IMG/VR virus record: IMGVR_UViG_3300030520_000025
Span: 1 to 59,026 of that record
Length of the DNA: 59,026 bases
DNA from: a virus
Direction: 5' to 3' (one strand)
The notes under the pieces: generated by a model
Database searches by the model: none
What the model saw: the letters and a program-made list of their open reading frames with translations, nothing else
Told to the model about the DNA's origin: nothing
Translations under genes and position numbers: made by a program
Part shown: positions 1-6,064 of the stretch, piece by piece
How the letters are laid out: every line of letters begins with the position of its first letter
Numbering within the stretch: position 1 is the stretch's first letter

Positions 1-127
1 ACCACTTCACGGCCGTCATCCATCGTCAATCGAACTGCCTTCTCTCTCGTCTCCCACTTTTTCTCGACCGTACACGTCCGCATCTTGCGGTCGTTGCCTT
101 TCCCTTTCGGTGCATACTCGTCTACCG
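1..127. repeat. Terminal direct repeat (left copy), overlap of a circular contig
   Basis: Bases 1-126 are identical to 58900-59025. Base 127 is g, whereas 59026 is a. The repeat lies inside coding sequence in the same frame at both ends, so it marks circular closure of the assembly rather than a true terminal repeat of the virion DNA. The single mismatch is at the extreme contig edge. Confidence 0.9.
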
Positions 128-212
128 CTACGAGTTGCTGGCCATCTTTCACGTCGTCCAGGGGAATCCATCTCAAGTCGGCTGTGAGAACTTTGGTCTT
201 TGGGTCCATGCA
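1..212 (-). mobile_element. Intein, N-terminal segment, in terL
   Basis: The intein starts at Cys133 of the precursor (codon 212-210) and opens with the usual block A of phage terminase inteins, C-x5-TxVLTxDLRW. Splicing would excise it and join K132 to the Cys codon at 58337-58335. The remainder is at 58338-59026. Total intein length is 258 residues. The block B motif, with sequence in the terminal overlap and beyond, reads CGPEHPLL. It keeps the His but has Gly where Thr is normal, which is unusual though not necessarily inactivating. Confidence 0.9.
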
Positions 213-608
213 TTTCAGAACGAACAGTTGAATAGCTATCTGCTTGTCGTCACATATCGCAAGGAAGTGGAGGAGAATCTTCTGCCCTAGCCGAAACTCA
301 AACGGCAGGATTCGCTCTTCAGCGTTTCGGATCTTTGCATAGCGGGTAATGAAATATTCTGCTGAGGCGAAACATAGGTACTGCTCGTTGTCGATCCACC
401 GGCGAATAAACTTTACTTCGTTCTTCGATGGAACTTTTCCGTCCGCCCACCAGAACGACGCACCGGCCTTGTTGCGCCGCGCGTCCGTAATTGAGTCGAT
501 GTACTTGCAGAACTCCTCCGCCTCAACAGGCGTGTGAGGTTCAGGCATCCAGCCATTCTTTTGTGCAAAGGCTCTAAGTGTTCTCTCTGTGACGGCTTCC
601 GAATACAT
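1..608 (-). CDS. terL: Terminase large subunit, N-terminal part (N-extein plus start of intein; runs off the window start)
   Basis: This is the first part of the packaging ATPase gene. It starts at the ATG at 608-606, which shares one base with the terS stop (TAATG overlap). It stays open to base 1 and continues in frame at 58899 because the window ends overlap. Residues 1-132 are the N-extein, ending IQLFVLK. Cys133 begins an intein (CMDPKTKVLTADLRW, then GQQLVAVDE). Joined to the part at 56601-59026, the precursor is 968 residues and the spliced enzyme about 710. The split is an artefact of where the circle was opened, not a broken gene. Confidence 0.93.
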   Translation of the reverse strand, partial: MYSEAVTERTLRAFAQKNGWMPEPHTPVEAEEFCKYIDSITDARRNKAGASFWWADGKVPSKNEVKFIRRWIDNEQYLCFASAEYFITRYAKIRNAEERILPFEFRLGQKILLHFLAICDDKQIAIQLFVLKCMDPKTKVLTADLRWIPLDDVKDGQQLVAVDEYAPKGKGNDRKMRTCTVEKKWETREKAVRLTMDDGREV

Positions 609-1354
609 TACTTACCGTCCGTGAGGCGGCGGCGGTCTTCGCTCCATTCCTCTAGCCGAGTGCTGATGTTCGGGAATGCCTCGTCGAACTTCTCGTCATC
701 CTCGTCGTCGCTGTCCTCTTCCTTGCCCTTCGGTGGCGCGCCAAGGTTTATGGCGATGCTCTGCCCGTTGCGAGTCGGCAGGAATGTCGTGGCCTCGTGC
801 AGCATTCGACGGCTGGTATCGCCCGCGGGACCGAGCAGCAGCGCCGTCTCAATCGTCATGTCCACCACGTCCGGGTGCCTCAACACAGAGCGAAGCGCCG
901 ACTCCTGACCCTTCACCTGCCGAGCGGCTTGGAAGATGGCCCCAAGGATTTCCAGCGGTGAAACGTCCGCCAGAAGGCAGATAGCCTCGACCGGGATTCG
1001 GTCGCGGTCGCGCTTCGAGACTTTCTTCCATGCCTCAAGATAGGCGACGGCGGCGGGGGCAGTAGACCATTTCAGGTAGTGGATGATTTGCTTGCGGGGT
1101 ACGTTGGTGTCCCCCTTGACGTTGAAGCATGCAATCAGCGAGTCGGTGATGGGCTGGCAATCTTCTAGGTCGTCGGGGTCGATGTCGATTCGGGCAAGGA
1201 CCGCTTCCAGTTCCGTGTCTAACTCATGCTTTGGAGGAAGTGAAGCGCGATTCAAACCTTCCAATATCGTCGGGGAGGGCGGCGTACTCTTCGGGGCTGC
1301 GCGCTTCTTTGGTTGCTCCGACTTTGGAGAGGTAGGTTTCTTCTTGGCTGTCAT
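608..1354 (-). CDS. Probable terminase small subunit
   Basis: This is a 248-residue protein immediately upstream of terL and overlapping it by one base (TAATG), the standard place for the DNA-recognition subunit of the packaging motor. The N-terminus (residues 1-35) is Lys/Pro-rich and probably disordered. The middle is helical with basic patches. The C-terminus has an acidic run (EEDSDDEDDEKFDE) before a last helix. I recognise no family motif, so the call rests on position and composition. The first 131 bases overlap a smaller open frame (1224-1454), so the exact start is uncertain. No other ATG is available in frame. Confidence 0.6.
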   Translation of the reverse strand: MTAKKKPTSPKSEQPKKRAAPKSTPPSPTILEGLNRASLPPKHELDTELEAVLARIDIDPDDLEDCQPITDSLIACFNVKGDTNVPRKQIIHYLKWSTAPAAVAYLEAWKKVSKRDRDRIPVEAICLLADVSPLEILGAIFQAARQVKGQESALRSVLRHPDVVDMTIETALLLGPAGDTSRRMLHEATTFLPTRNGQSIAINLGAPPKGKEEDSDDEDDEKFDEAFPNISTRLEEWSEDRRRLTDGK

Positions 1355-1454
1355 CGCGCTTTGGATACTCCACGTCCGCCCATCGTTCTGCTACTGTAGC
1401 AAATCTCTCAAGGATATCGAGCGCACGGTCTAACTGTTTGGCGGTCATCGTCAT
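1224..1454 (-). CDS. Small hypothetical protein overlapping terS start
   Basis: This 76-residue frame begins four bases after the stop of the 1458-1664 gene and runs 131 bases into the 5' end of the terS frame. The protein is acidic and helical at its start (AKQLDRALDILERFATVAER). Its spacing fits the operon, but a 131-base overlap is large. Either this gene or the terS start may be mis-set. I recognise no family. Confidence 0.5.
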   Translation of the reverse strand: MTMTAKQLDRALDILERFATVAERWADVEYPKRDDSQEETYLSKVGATKEARSPEEYAALPDDIGRFESRFTSSKA

Positions 1455-1457
1455 ATC

Positions 1458-1664
1458 CTAGCCGCGGCCGCCAAGACGCATGCCCTGCGCACGAATCCAG
1501 TACGAGAGCATGTTCTTGACGTTCACGCCAACCGAGCCTTCCATGAGGTTGTGGTGCTCGGTGCAAAGATTGGCCCATGGCTTTCCTGCGTTATCGACTT
1601 GGAGATGCAATGCTTGGGCGGAGCATTTTGGCTTGTCTGGGTCTTTCCATGTGCACTGGCTCAT
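1458..1664 (-). CDS. Small Cys/His protein, HNH-like
   Basis: This 68-residue protein has a possible metal-binding core: C-x8-C near residues 4-14, then CTEHHNLM. That resembles the tail of small HNH or zinc-finger phage proteins. It starts at an ATGA overlap with the gene upstream and has an AAGG ribosome-binding site. Its last ten residues (AQGMRLGGRG) are also found inside the portal protein, encoded by a perfect 31-base repeat. No function is claimed. Confidence 0.6.
   Translation of the reverse strand: MSQCTWKDPDKPKCSAQALHLQVDNAGKPWANLCTEHHNLMEGSVGVNVKNMLSYWIRAQGMRLGGRG
1461..1491. repeat. 31-bp perfect repeat, copy 1 (partner at 54872-54902)
   Basis: The 31 bases at the 3' end of the small Cys/His gene are identical to an internal stretch of the portal gene. 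They are read in the same frame as AQGMRLGGRG in both. The flanking bases differ on both sides. Confidence 0.9.
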
Positions 1665-2113
1665 GCGTCCTTACCTTTCACGCGACTCTTGGGCGTCCGG
1701 CTCAAACCAAGTCCGTCATCCTGCTTTGGGATCACCACGTTCGATGGGATGGGCTGCGCCGTCTCCCTGCGGAACCGATCGGGCGGCATAGGTTCAATGA
1801 CACCCTCGACGCGCTCCACTTGGCAGGGCATCCCGAGCATCCCTCCGATACCTCCACGGTCGATGCGTCCAAAGTCATCCAGTTCGTAGTCCACCCACCA
1901 CTGATAGGCCACGTTGTCATCATCGCAGTCCACCCACCACGTAGCCCGCACCCGAGAGAACGACTGCGCGTTGAACGAGCACGACCGGCTGAGGCTGGAT
2001 TCGATGGAGTCAACTGGAAGCCCTGGCACCTTGGCGTGGATCATGGCCGCGATGCCCTTGCGGATTTCATCGCCTTCCAGCGGAGCTACTATTTTGATTG
2101 GAGCTGCTGCCAT
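1661..2113 (-). CDS. Hypothetical protein, late-operon head
   Basis: This is a 150-residue protein. I chose the ATG at 2113 because a GAGGGA ribosome-binding site lies seven bases upstream. Earlier codons in the frame lie within the upstream helix-turn-helix gene. The sequence has several WW and YE/D motifs (TWWVDCDDDNVAYQWWVDYE) suggesting a compact beta fold, and a basic tail (KSRVKGKDA). It ends in an ATGA overlap with the next gene. I recognise no family. Confidence 0.7.
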   Translation of the reverse strand: MAAAPIKIVAPLEGDEIRKGIAAMIHAKVPGLPVDSIESSLSRSCSFNAQSFSRVRATWWVDCDDDNVAYQWWVDYELDDFGRIDRGGIGGMLGMPCQVERVEGVIEPMPPDRFRRETAQPIPSNVVIPKQDDGLGLSRTPKSRVKGKDA

Positions 2114-2307
2114 TCTGCTTCCCTCGCATACCGCTTCTGAAGTTCTCGGAACCGGAGCCGCGTACGGGCTATCGGCTTCGTCTTTCCTCGCTCTACGTTG
2201 TGGATGCTCCGCGTGCAGCATCCGAGTACTCTTGCCATATCGGACTGCCGGAGTCCGTGCTTGCGGCGCCAGCGCAGCCAGTCGGTGACTACCCTACTTC
2301 TCGCCAT
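2089..2307 (-). CDS. Helix-turn-helix DNA-binding protein (XRE type)
   Basis: This 72-residue protein is mostly one XRE-like helix-turn-helix. WLRWRRKHGLRQSDMARVLG is followed by the recognition-helix region (CTRSIHNVERGKTKP), which carries the typical I..xE.G pattern. It sits near the start of the leftward late operon and probably acts as a small transcriptional regulator in the host cell. The ATG at 2307 is chosen because it overlaps the end of the 49-residue gene upstream (translational coupling). A longer frame upstream has no ribosome-binding site. Confidence 0.8.
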   Translation of the reverse strand: MARSRVVTDWLRWRRKHGLRQSDMARVLGCCTRSIHNVERGKTKPIARTRLRFRELQKRYAREAEWQQLQSK

Positions 2308-2443
2308 GCGCCTGCCATGGAAAGGGCGTCGTGTTCCTCTTGAAACCCCATGCAGCCATGATCCCGTCGAGTTGCTTCTCGGATGCAATACGCTTCCTGT
2401 CGCTCCAAGCAAGAAAGGCTTCGTGAAGTTCAGATTTAGTCAT
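2294..2443 (-). CDS. Small hypothetical protein, 49 residues
   Basis: This short gene begins MTKSELHEAFLAWSD and ends FPWQAHGEK. It has a good ribosome-binding site (AAGGTGA) and overlaps genes on both sides: its ATG lies before the stop of the zinc-ribbon gene, and its stop lies after the start of the helix-turn-helix gene. The tidy overlaps and amphipathic helical look make it credible. I recognise no family. Confidence 0.65.
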   Translation of the reverse strand: MTKSELHEAFLAWSDRKRIASEKQLDGIMAAWGFKRNTTPFPWQAHGEK

Positions 2444-2555
2444 TGGTCACCTTCTTTTTGGGTGGATTGAGAGGCTGCATGCACCTGGGACACTTTACGG
2501 GGTTCGGCTTCCGTGGCGTCCATTCGGCTCCGCAGTTTGGTCTAGGGCACTTCAT
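2436..2555 (-). CDS. Small zinc-ribbon protein
   Basis: This 39-residue protein begins MKCPRPNCGAEW and continues with CPRCMQPL, a four-Cys zinc ribbon. It is one of several very small zinc-ribbon genes in this genome. I chose the ATG at 2555 because AGGA lies eight bases upstream and the Cys motif starts immediately. It is the first gene of the leftward late transcription unit that leads to terS and terL. Confidence 0.75.
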   Translation of the reverse strand: MKCPRPNCGAEWTPRKPNPVKCPRCMQPLNPPKKKVTND

Positions 2556-2562
2556 GAACCGA

Positions 2563-2593
2563 ATCCTACTGGTGGTGGTTCTTTCTGTCAAGG
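2563..2593 (-). promoter_or_regulatory. Candidate leftward promoter of the late operon
   Basis: On the minus strand a perfect -35 TTGACA (2593-2588) is followed 19 bases later by TAGGAT (2568-2563), just before the zinc-ribbon ATG at 2555. The spacing is longer than ideal and TAGGAT also overlaps the ribosome-binding site, so this is tentative. Confidence 0.3.
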
Positions 2594-3122
2594 ATGAAAT
2601 TGGTCTCGGCCAAGACTCGTCACATCCCGGTCGAGTGCCTTTGTTCTTTTCTGGACACACCTCTGGCTAGGGTAGTGCGATCTACTAACCAGAAACCATC
2701 CCCGGCTGACTCTCCGGTTCACCGCGTAGGGGCATGAGGTGTATCCTCACACGACGTCCTCGCTCGGCAGGCCATTATGCTTAGAACCGTGAACCCCCGC
2801 TGATACACATGAGGCGGTATAGAGGTTTGCGCTGGGAGGAGGGGCGATTCCAAATGCGTCTTCGATCTTCGTTGCGCTGACGTTTGGGATGGCTCCCTGG
2901 CGTCGGTCACACGCTAAGAGAGATATCGAAGCTGCGTACTTTCCGCCTGACCGAACAGGATGCAAACTACCAGATTCCCGCCGACTCCGATGGAGCTGCA
3001 TACGGTCGGCATTAACGTCGATACACGGGCGCAAGTTCGCCTAACCTCGACGCCGCCCTTGCGGACGGGTGTCAAGGCGCACGAAGTCGCTAGATAGTAA
3101 AAAATCGAGTTGTTCGATGATT

Positions 3123-3201
3123 TATCTTGCATTTTCATCTACCTGACGGTTGCAGGATAGCACGATGATGCATCATAATGTCAATAGACGGTATCTTGCA
3201 T
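3123..3201. repeat. Cluster of TGCANGATA-type boxes
   Basis: TATCTTGCAT occurs twice in the same direction (3123-3132 and 3192-3201), flanking an inverted relative TGCAGGATA at 3152-3160. A fourth copy, TGCATGATA, is at 11107-11115 upstream of another gene. They could be operator half-sites for one of the phage helix-turn-helix proteins, or iterons. Confidence 0.5.
3150..3179 (+). promoter_or_regulatory. Candidate rightward promoter with operator palindrome
   Basis: TTGCAG (3150-3155) and CATAAT (3174-3179) are separated by 18 bases. A perfect 12-base palindrome, ATGATGCATCAT (3165-3176), fills the spacer and covers the first half of the -10, as expected for a repressor site. The downstream gene starts at 3354, after a terminator-like hairpin. 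Confidence 0.4.
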
Positions 3202-3297
3202 GCCTGCCTGACAACAGCCGCTCCCGTCTAAACTTCCCAAAGCGCCACAGGAGGGGAAGATTACCAACCCGTTTCTCCTGAAATCGGGTTACAGACT

Positions 3298-3324
3298 GAC
3301 CCCATCTCGCAGTGGGGTCTTTCT
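3298..3324 (+). terminator. Terminator-like hairpin ahead of the 3354 gene
   Basis: A 7-bp stem GACCCCA/TGGGGTC with an 8-base loop is followed by TTTCT. A second hairpin (AACCCG/CGGGTT) lies just upstream. It sits between the candidate promoter and the gene, so it could be an attenuator or the end of a small transcript. Confidence 0.5.
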
Positions 3325-3353
3325 GCATCTAACGGTAGCGAGGTACTACTCCC

Positions 3354-3563
3354 ATGCTTTCAGGTCTCATAGGCTTACTCATCAGCCTTCTCGTCCTTGG
3401 CCTGGTGCTGTGGCTATGCTGGTGGTTCATCAACATGATCCCAGCGCCGCAGCCCATCGCTACCGTGATCCGCGTGGTGTTTGCGCTGATCTGCCTCATC
3501 GCTGTTCTCAGTCTTTTGTTCGGCGGATGGGCTTTTCCTTTTGCCGGCCACTATGTTCGCTGA
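3354..3563 (+). CDS. Small two-helix membrane protein
   Basis: This is a 69-residue, very hydrophobic protein with two transmembrane helices, residues 3-28 (rich in Leu and Trp) and about 40-58, joined by a short polar turn (PAPQP). It should insert in the host inner membrane. Size and topology would suit a small holin or an uncharacterised phage membrane protein. It is not next to the lysozyme, so I do not assign a lysis role. The start is the ATG at 3354 with GAGG upstream. Confidence 0.7.
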   Translation: MLSGLIGLLISLLVLGLVLWLCWWFINMIPAPQPIATVIRVVFALICLIAVLSLLFGGWAFPFAGHYVR

Positions 3564-3575
3564 TAGGCTAAACCC

Positions 3576-4091
3576 ATGAGCCGCGACCGTAACGAAGAAG
3601 ACCGCATCCTGCACACTGAACGCGAGATTCTACGCGACGACCGTGAAATCTTGCACGAGCTTCGCCCCCAGCTTTCACGTATCCAAATCCGCTTCAAAGG
3701 AAAAAATCACATGGCAGACTCCACCGCAGGTCCCGTAGTTCTGACAGCAGTTGGCGCAACCGTCACCGCAACGGTAATTGGTTACGACCAATTCGGCAAC
3801 GTCTTCGAAGGCAACTTCCCCAACCCCACGTTCACCGCTTCTGACACGACTGGTGCGATCGCGACGTTCAACACTACGTCGGGTCTCATCACGGCAGTTG
3901 CGAACGGCGTGGACACCATCACGGCCACGGTGACCACCACGGACGCGAACGGCAACCCTGTCACCCTCACGGACTCTGAGACGGTCACCGTGGCTCTGGC
4001 AGTCGTTCCGCCGGTCCTCACGACCATCAAGGTGGCGTTCTCGGCTCCCGTGAACAACGCAGCGCCTACGTCGACCCCCTCGGCGTCGTAA
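3576..4091 (+). CDS. Ig-like (Big-2 type) domain protein with coiled N-terminus
   Basis: The protein is 171 residues. Residues 1-45 are strongly charged and helical. From Met46 the sequence is a beta-rich Ig-like repeat (VTATVIGYDQFGNVFEG, then TTSGLITAVANGVDTITATV) as in phage and bacterial surface proteins, ending in a Pro/Ser-rich tail. The internal ATG at 3711 has a better ribosome-binding site (AAAGGA, eight bases) than the ATG at 3576, so a long and a short form may both be made. It probably decorates the virion, but it lies away from the structural genes. Confidence 0.65.
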   Translation: MSRDRNEEDRILHTEREILRDDREILHELRPQLSRIQIRFKGKNHMADSTAGPVVLTAVGATVTATVIGYDQFGNVFEGNFPNPTFTASDTTGAIATFNTTSGLITAVANGVDTITATVTTTDANGNPVTLTDSETVTVALAVVPPVLTTIKVAFSAPVNNAAPTSTPSAS

Positions 4092-4257
4092 CGGTACCTC
4101 TCTCAGGACACAACAAAGCCGCCCGATGTGCTGGGCGGCTTTGTTGTGTCCATTTGATTCTCTCCCACTTCCAGCAGACGCACTCCCGACGCCAGCAATA
4201 GGTCTTACCGTCCGCACCTGTCCCGAGGGCTGGTTGGCCGCACGAGACGCAGGTCAC
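4066..4257 (-). CDS. Small Cys-rich zinc-binding protein
   Basis: This 63-residue frame starts at a GTG that overlaps the stop of the coiled-coil gene upstream (GTGA). The first 30 residues carry CVSC, then C and CVC, a zinc-ribbon pattern. The second half is read straight through the strong terminator hairpin at 4106-4151 and into the antisense of the Ig-like gene, so only the N-terminal part looks native. The coupling supports translation. The C-terminus is doubtful. Confidence 0.45.
   Translation of the reverse strand: MTCVSCGQPALGTGADGKTYCWRRECVCWKWERIKWTQQSRPAHRAALLCPERGTVTTPRGST
4106..4151. terminator. Strong bidirectional terminator between convergent operons
   Basis: A perfect 19-bp inverted repeat with an 8-base loop. 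The core is GCCGCCC/GGGCGGC, flanked by AAA and TTT runs, so it works on both strands. It ends both the rightward 3354-4091 unit and the leftward 7402-4066 operon. Confidence 0.85.
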
Positions 4258-4442
4258 CTCTTTTCCATCGCACGTATGGCGTTGGTGATGTTGTTTACTT
4301 TGTCGCGGGCGTCATCAGTAGAAGCCTTGGCGACTTGATAGGAGTTGTAGAGCTTATTGCTAATATCTCCCTTTTCTTCGTAGTCGAGGGTTAGAGATTT
4401 CTCCATGCGTCGCATTTCTTCCAGCAATTCCTCATGAGTCAC
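4254..4442 (-). CDS. Small coiled-coil protein
   Basis: This 62-residue, highly charged protein is predicted to be all helical (MTHEELLEEMRRMEKSL, then AKASTDDARDKVNNI). It overlaps its neighbours by four bases on each side (ATGA and GTGA). It may be a partner of the membrane coiled-coil protein encoded just upstream. No family recognised. Confidence 0.7.
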   Translation of the reverse strand: MTHEELLEEMRRMEKSLTLDYEEKGDISNKLYNSYQVAKASTDDARDKVNNITNAIRAMEKR

Positions 4443-4795
4443 CGTTTCACCGCCTTCGCCTTCGGCTTGAGCTTGGTAATCTGGCCCCGTAGGTTCGCGC
4501 TGGTGCGCCGCTCAGACTCCAGTTGGGCGTGGAGCGAGTCGGTAATGTCCAACGCCCGCGAGAGCTGGCCGCGCAGGTCGGCAATCTCAAGGAAGCAGTC
4601 TGGTTCTGGACTGGACGGCGTGGGAGCCTCAAGCTGGGCCTTCTGGCGCCTATTCAGTTCGTTCAGGGCCTCATTGATGCATCGCTGATCGGTAAGAAGT
4701 CCCTTGAGCGTCTTCACCTCACCGCGGCTCTGTTCGTTCCTCCACGAGAGCGCTACAACCGCCAAGCCTAGAATCAGTACAAGGAAGTCCATCAT
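4439..4795 (-). CDS. Membrane-anchored coiled-coil protein, i-spanin-like
   Basis: The protein is 118 residues: one N-terminal transmembrane segment (MMDFLVLILGLAVVALSW) followed by a long charged coiled coil and a basic tail. This is the topology of an inner-membrane spanin subunit, and the next gene upstream encodes a small secreted protein. The pair is far from the lysozyme gene, so the spanin idea is only an inference. The ATG at 4795 has GAGGTGA upstream and overlaps the preceding stop (ATGA). Confidence 0.65.
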   Translation of the reverse strand: MMDFLVLILGLAVVALSWRNEQSRGEVKTLKGLLTDQRCINEALNELNRRQKAQLEAPTPSSPEPDCFLEIADLRGQLSRALDITDSLHAQLESERRTSANLRGQITKLKPKAKAVKR

Positions 4796-5070
4796 TTTTT
4801 CACCTCGGGCTTTTCCGATGGCTTGGCGACGCACGCCGGATCGCCCGCCGGACTCATCTGCAGAAAAAACTTCTCTCCGCATGCAGCCTGAAGCCTCGTC
4901 ACGGCCGCCTGGAACTCGGTCTGCGCACCCTTGGCTTGTTCGCTGGCTGCCATGAGCTTGGATTGGGCCTTGAAGAACTCGGCGCGCTGGGCGTCGGTGA
5001 TTTGTGGGATGGGTGCGCCCTGAGCGAAGGCTATGCTAGTCAGCAGCAGAATGGGCAGGTACTTCTTCAT
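4792..5070 (-). CDS. Small exported (Sec signal) protein
   Basis: This 92-residue protein begins MKKYLPILLLTSIAFAQGA, a clear Sec signal peptide with a likely cut after the AFA or AQG region. The mature part is helical and charged, with two Cys and a Lys-rich tail. It should be periplasmic. Together with the downstream membrane coiled-coil protein it could form a spanin-like or envelope-acting pair. No lipobox is visible. The start at 5070 has AGAGG upstream. The first 35 bases overlap the end of the regulator gene. Confidence 0.65.
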   Translation of the reverse strand: MKKYLPILLLTSIAFAQGAPIPQITDAQRAEFFKAQSKLMAASEQAKGAQTEFQAAVTRLQAACGEKFFLQMSPAGDPACVAKPSEKPEVKK

Positions 5071-5461
5071 CGGAAACCTCTTTCGTGGTGGGTGGAATGA
5101 GAAGGGCAAACGCCGGCACTCCAAAGGCGTCCGCAAAACGTTGTATGGAGGCCAGCGTAGGGGATATGCGCTGGTTCTCGAACTTGGAGATCCACGTCCG
5201 AGGAACGCTCATGCGCTTCGCGAGCTGGCGCTGAGACAGGTGGCTGTGGCGCCTCGCGGTTAGGACGTTCTGCTGGAACACGAGGCAGATGTCAACCGTA
5301 GGCTCCTCGTGGGGTCTAAAGACGCTGATAGGCAGGGTGGGCATGGCAGCAACAGGCGGAACGAACAAAGGCTTCTCGCACCTCCGGCAGTCTTTGGATT
5401 TGGTCATGTACTGGGTGAGATCACAGGACGGGCACTTGACGACTTCGCGCTTATCGTTCAT
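5036..5461 (-). CDS. Zinc-ribbon plus XRE helix-turn-helix regulator
   Basis: This 141-residue two-domain protein has a zinc ribbon at residues 9-31 (CPSCDLTQYMTKSKDCRRC), a linker, and then a classic XRE helix-turn-helix. In the latter, RRHSHLSQRQLAKRMSVPR is followed by WISKFENQRISPTLASI at about residues 70-110. It probably controls transcription of this operon or of the early or late promoters. It starts at an ATGA overlap with the small membrane gene upstream. Confidence 0.85.
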   Translation of the reverse strand: MNDKREVVKCPSCDLTQYMTKSKDCRRCEKPLFVPPVAAMPTLPISVFRPHEEPTVDICLVFQQNVLTARRHSHLSQRQLAKRMSVPRTWISKFENQRISPTLASIQRFADAFGVPAFALLIPPTTKEVSDEEVPAHSAAD

Positions 5462-5622
5462 TCGGCATCCTCGGGGTCAGCAAGCCACCCCATCGACGTA
5501 CAGACGCCCCAGCAGAGGATGCGCCACGTCCAGTGCAACAGGAGAGATAATAGTCCCACCGTAGCTGCCGCAGCTCCGAGAATCAGGATGCCGATGGCGT
5601 AGTCCTTGAGCAGTTGGCTCAT
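5458..5622 (-). CDS. Small membrane protein, 54 residues
   Basis: A short gene with one transmembrane helix at about residues 8-30 (YAIGILILGAAAATVGLLS), then a Trp-rich segment and an acidic end (DPEDAE). It overlaps both neighbours by four bases (ATGA on each side), which supports it strongly despite its size. No family recognised. Confidence 0.7.
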   Translation of the reverse strand: MSQLLKDYAIGILILGAAAATVGLLSLLLHWTWRILCWGVCTSMGWLADPEDAE

Positions 5623-5855
5623 GCGTGCCTCAATTCAGAGTCTTTGCAGTAGCATTCCTGACCGAGAGGGTTGTCGAGTGACACTCTCCATCCCCACCAA
5701 CCCAGTCCGTACTTTTCGTAGGCAATGCAGGTCCCTACGTTCGGCGCCCAAGGATGCCCGGCGGTGACGAATACCCTATCTCCCGCACTGAACGCACTGA
5801 TACGAGTCTCGCCGGACAGTCCCGACCTACGATCCATTTTACGAAGTCTGGTCAT
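5619..5855 (-). CDS. Hypothetical protein, 78 residues
   Basis: A compact beta-looking protein (AGDRVFVTAGHPWAPNVGTC, then GWWGWRVSLDN), resembling an SH3-like or KOW-like small barrel. It has a GGAG ribosome-binding site eight bases before the ATG and four-base overlaps on both sides. No family assigned. Confidence 0.7.
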   Translation of the reverse strand: MTRLRKMDRRSGLSGETRISAFSAGDRVFVTAGHPWAPNVGTCIAYEKYGLGWWGWRVSLDNPLGQECYCKDSELRHA

Positions 5856-6064
5856 TTCGTACGCTCCTGCTCCAACGCTTGCTCAAGGTGCTGCACCACC
5901 AGTTTGAGCCGGTTGACCTCTGCGGCCGCATCTCTGAACGCAGGCCACGGTGCGTACTGCTTCTGATGGTCACAGCAGTCACCATAGCGCGGGTATACGC
6001 GGGACAGGTCGGGCCTTTCCTCTTGGGCCTCTCGCGTCAGCCGTTCAATCATGTTTTCGCTCAC
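5852..6064 (-). CDS. Hypothetical coiled-coil protein, 70 residues
   Basis: The GTG start at 6064 is chosen because AAGGAGG lies just upstream and it overlaps the stop of the zinc protein (GTGA). The C-terminal half is a coiled coil (AAEVNRLKLVVQHLEQALEQ). The N-terminal half has a CCDH cluster. No known function. Confidence 0.65.
   Translation of the reverse strand: MSENMIERLTREAQEERPDLSRVYPRYGDCCDHQKQYAPWPAFRDAAAEVNRLKLVVQHLEQALEQERTK

Larger units (their letters stand above)
2556..3353. other. Long divergent intergenic control region
   Basis: About 800 bases lie between the leftward late operon and the rightward gene at 3354. Open frames here are short and compete in several frames. Examples are a 45-codon plus-strand frame at 2960-3097 and minus-strand frames around 2719-3138. 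None has both a ribosome-binding site and a convincing protein, so I do not call genes. The right half is AT-richer and holds a candidate promoter, a perfect palindrome, repeated TGCANGATA boxes and a terminator-like hairpin. Bases 2670-2950 show nothing I can name. An origin or a regulatory RNA is possible. Confidence 0.5.

Noticed and set aside
2719-3138. Minus-strand open frames of 63-95 codons in the long intergenic region
   Set aside because: They overlap each other in different phases, have no ribosome-binding site and show no domain-like sequence.
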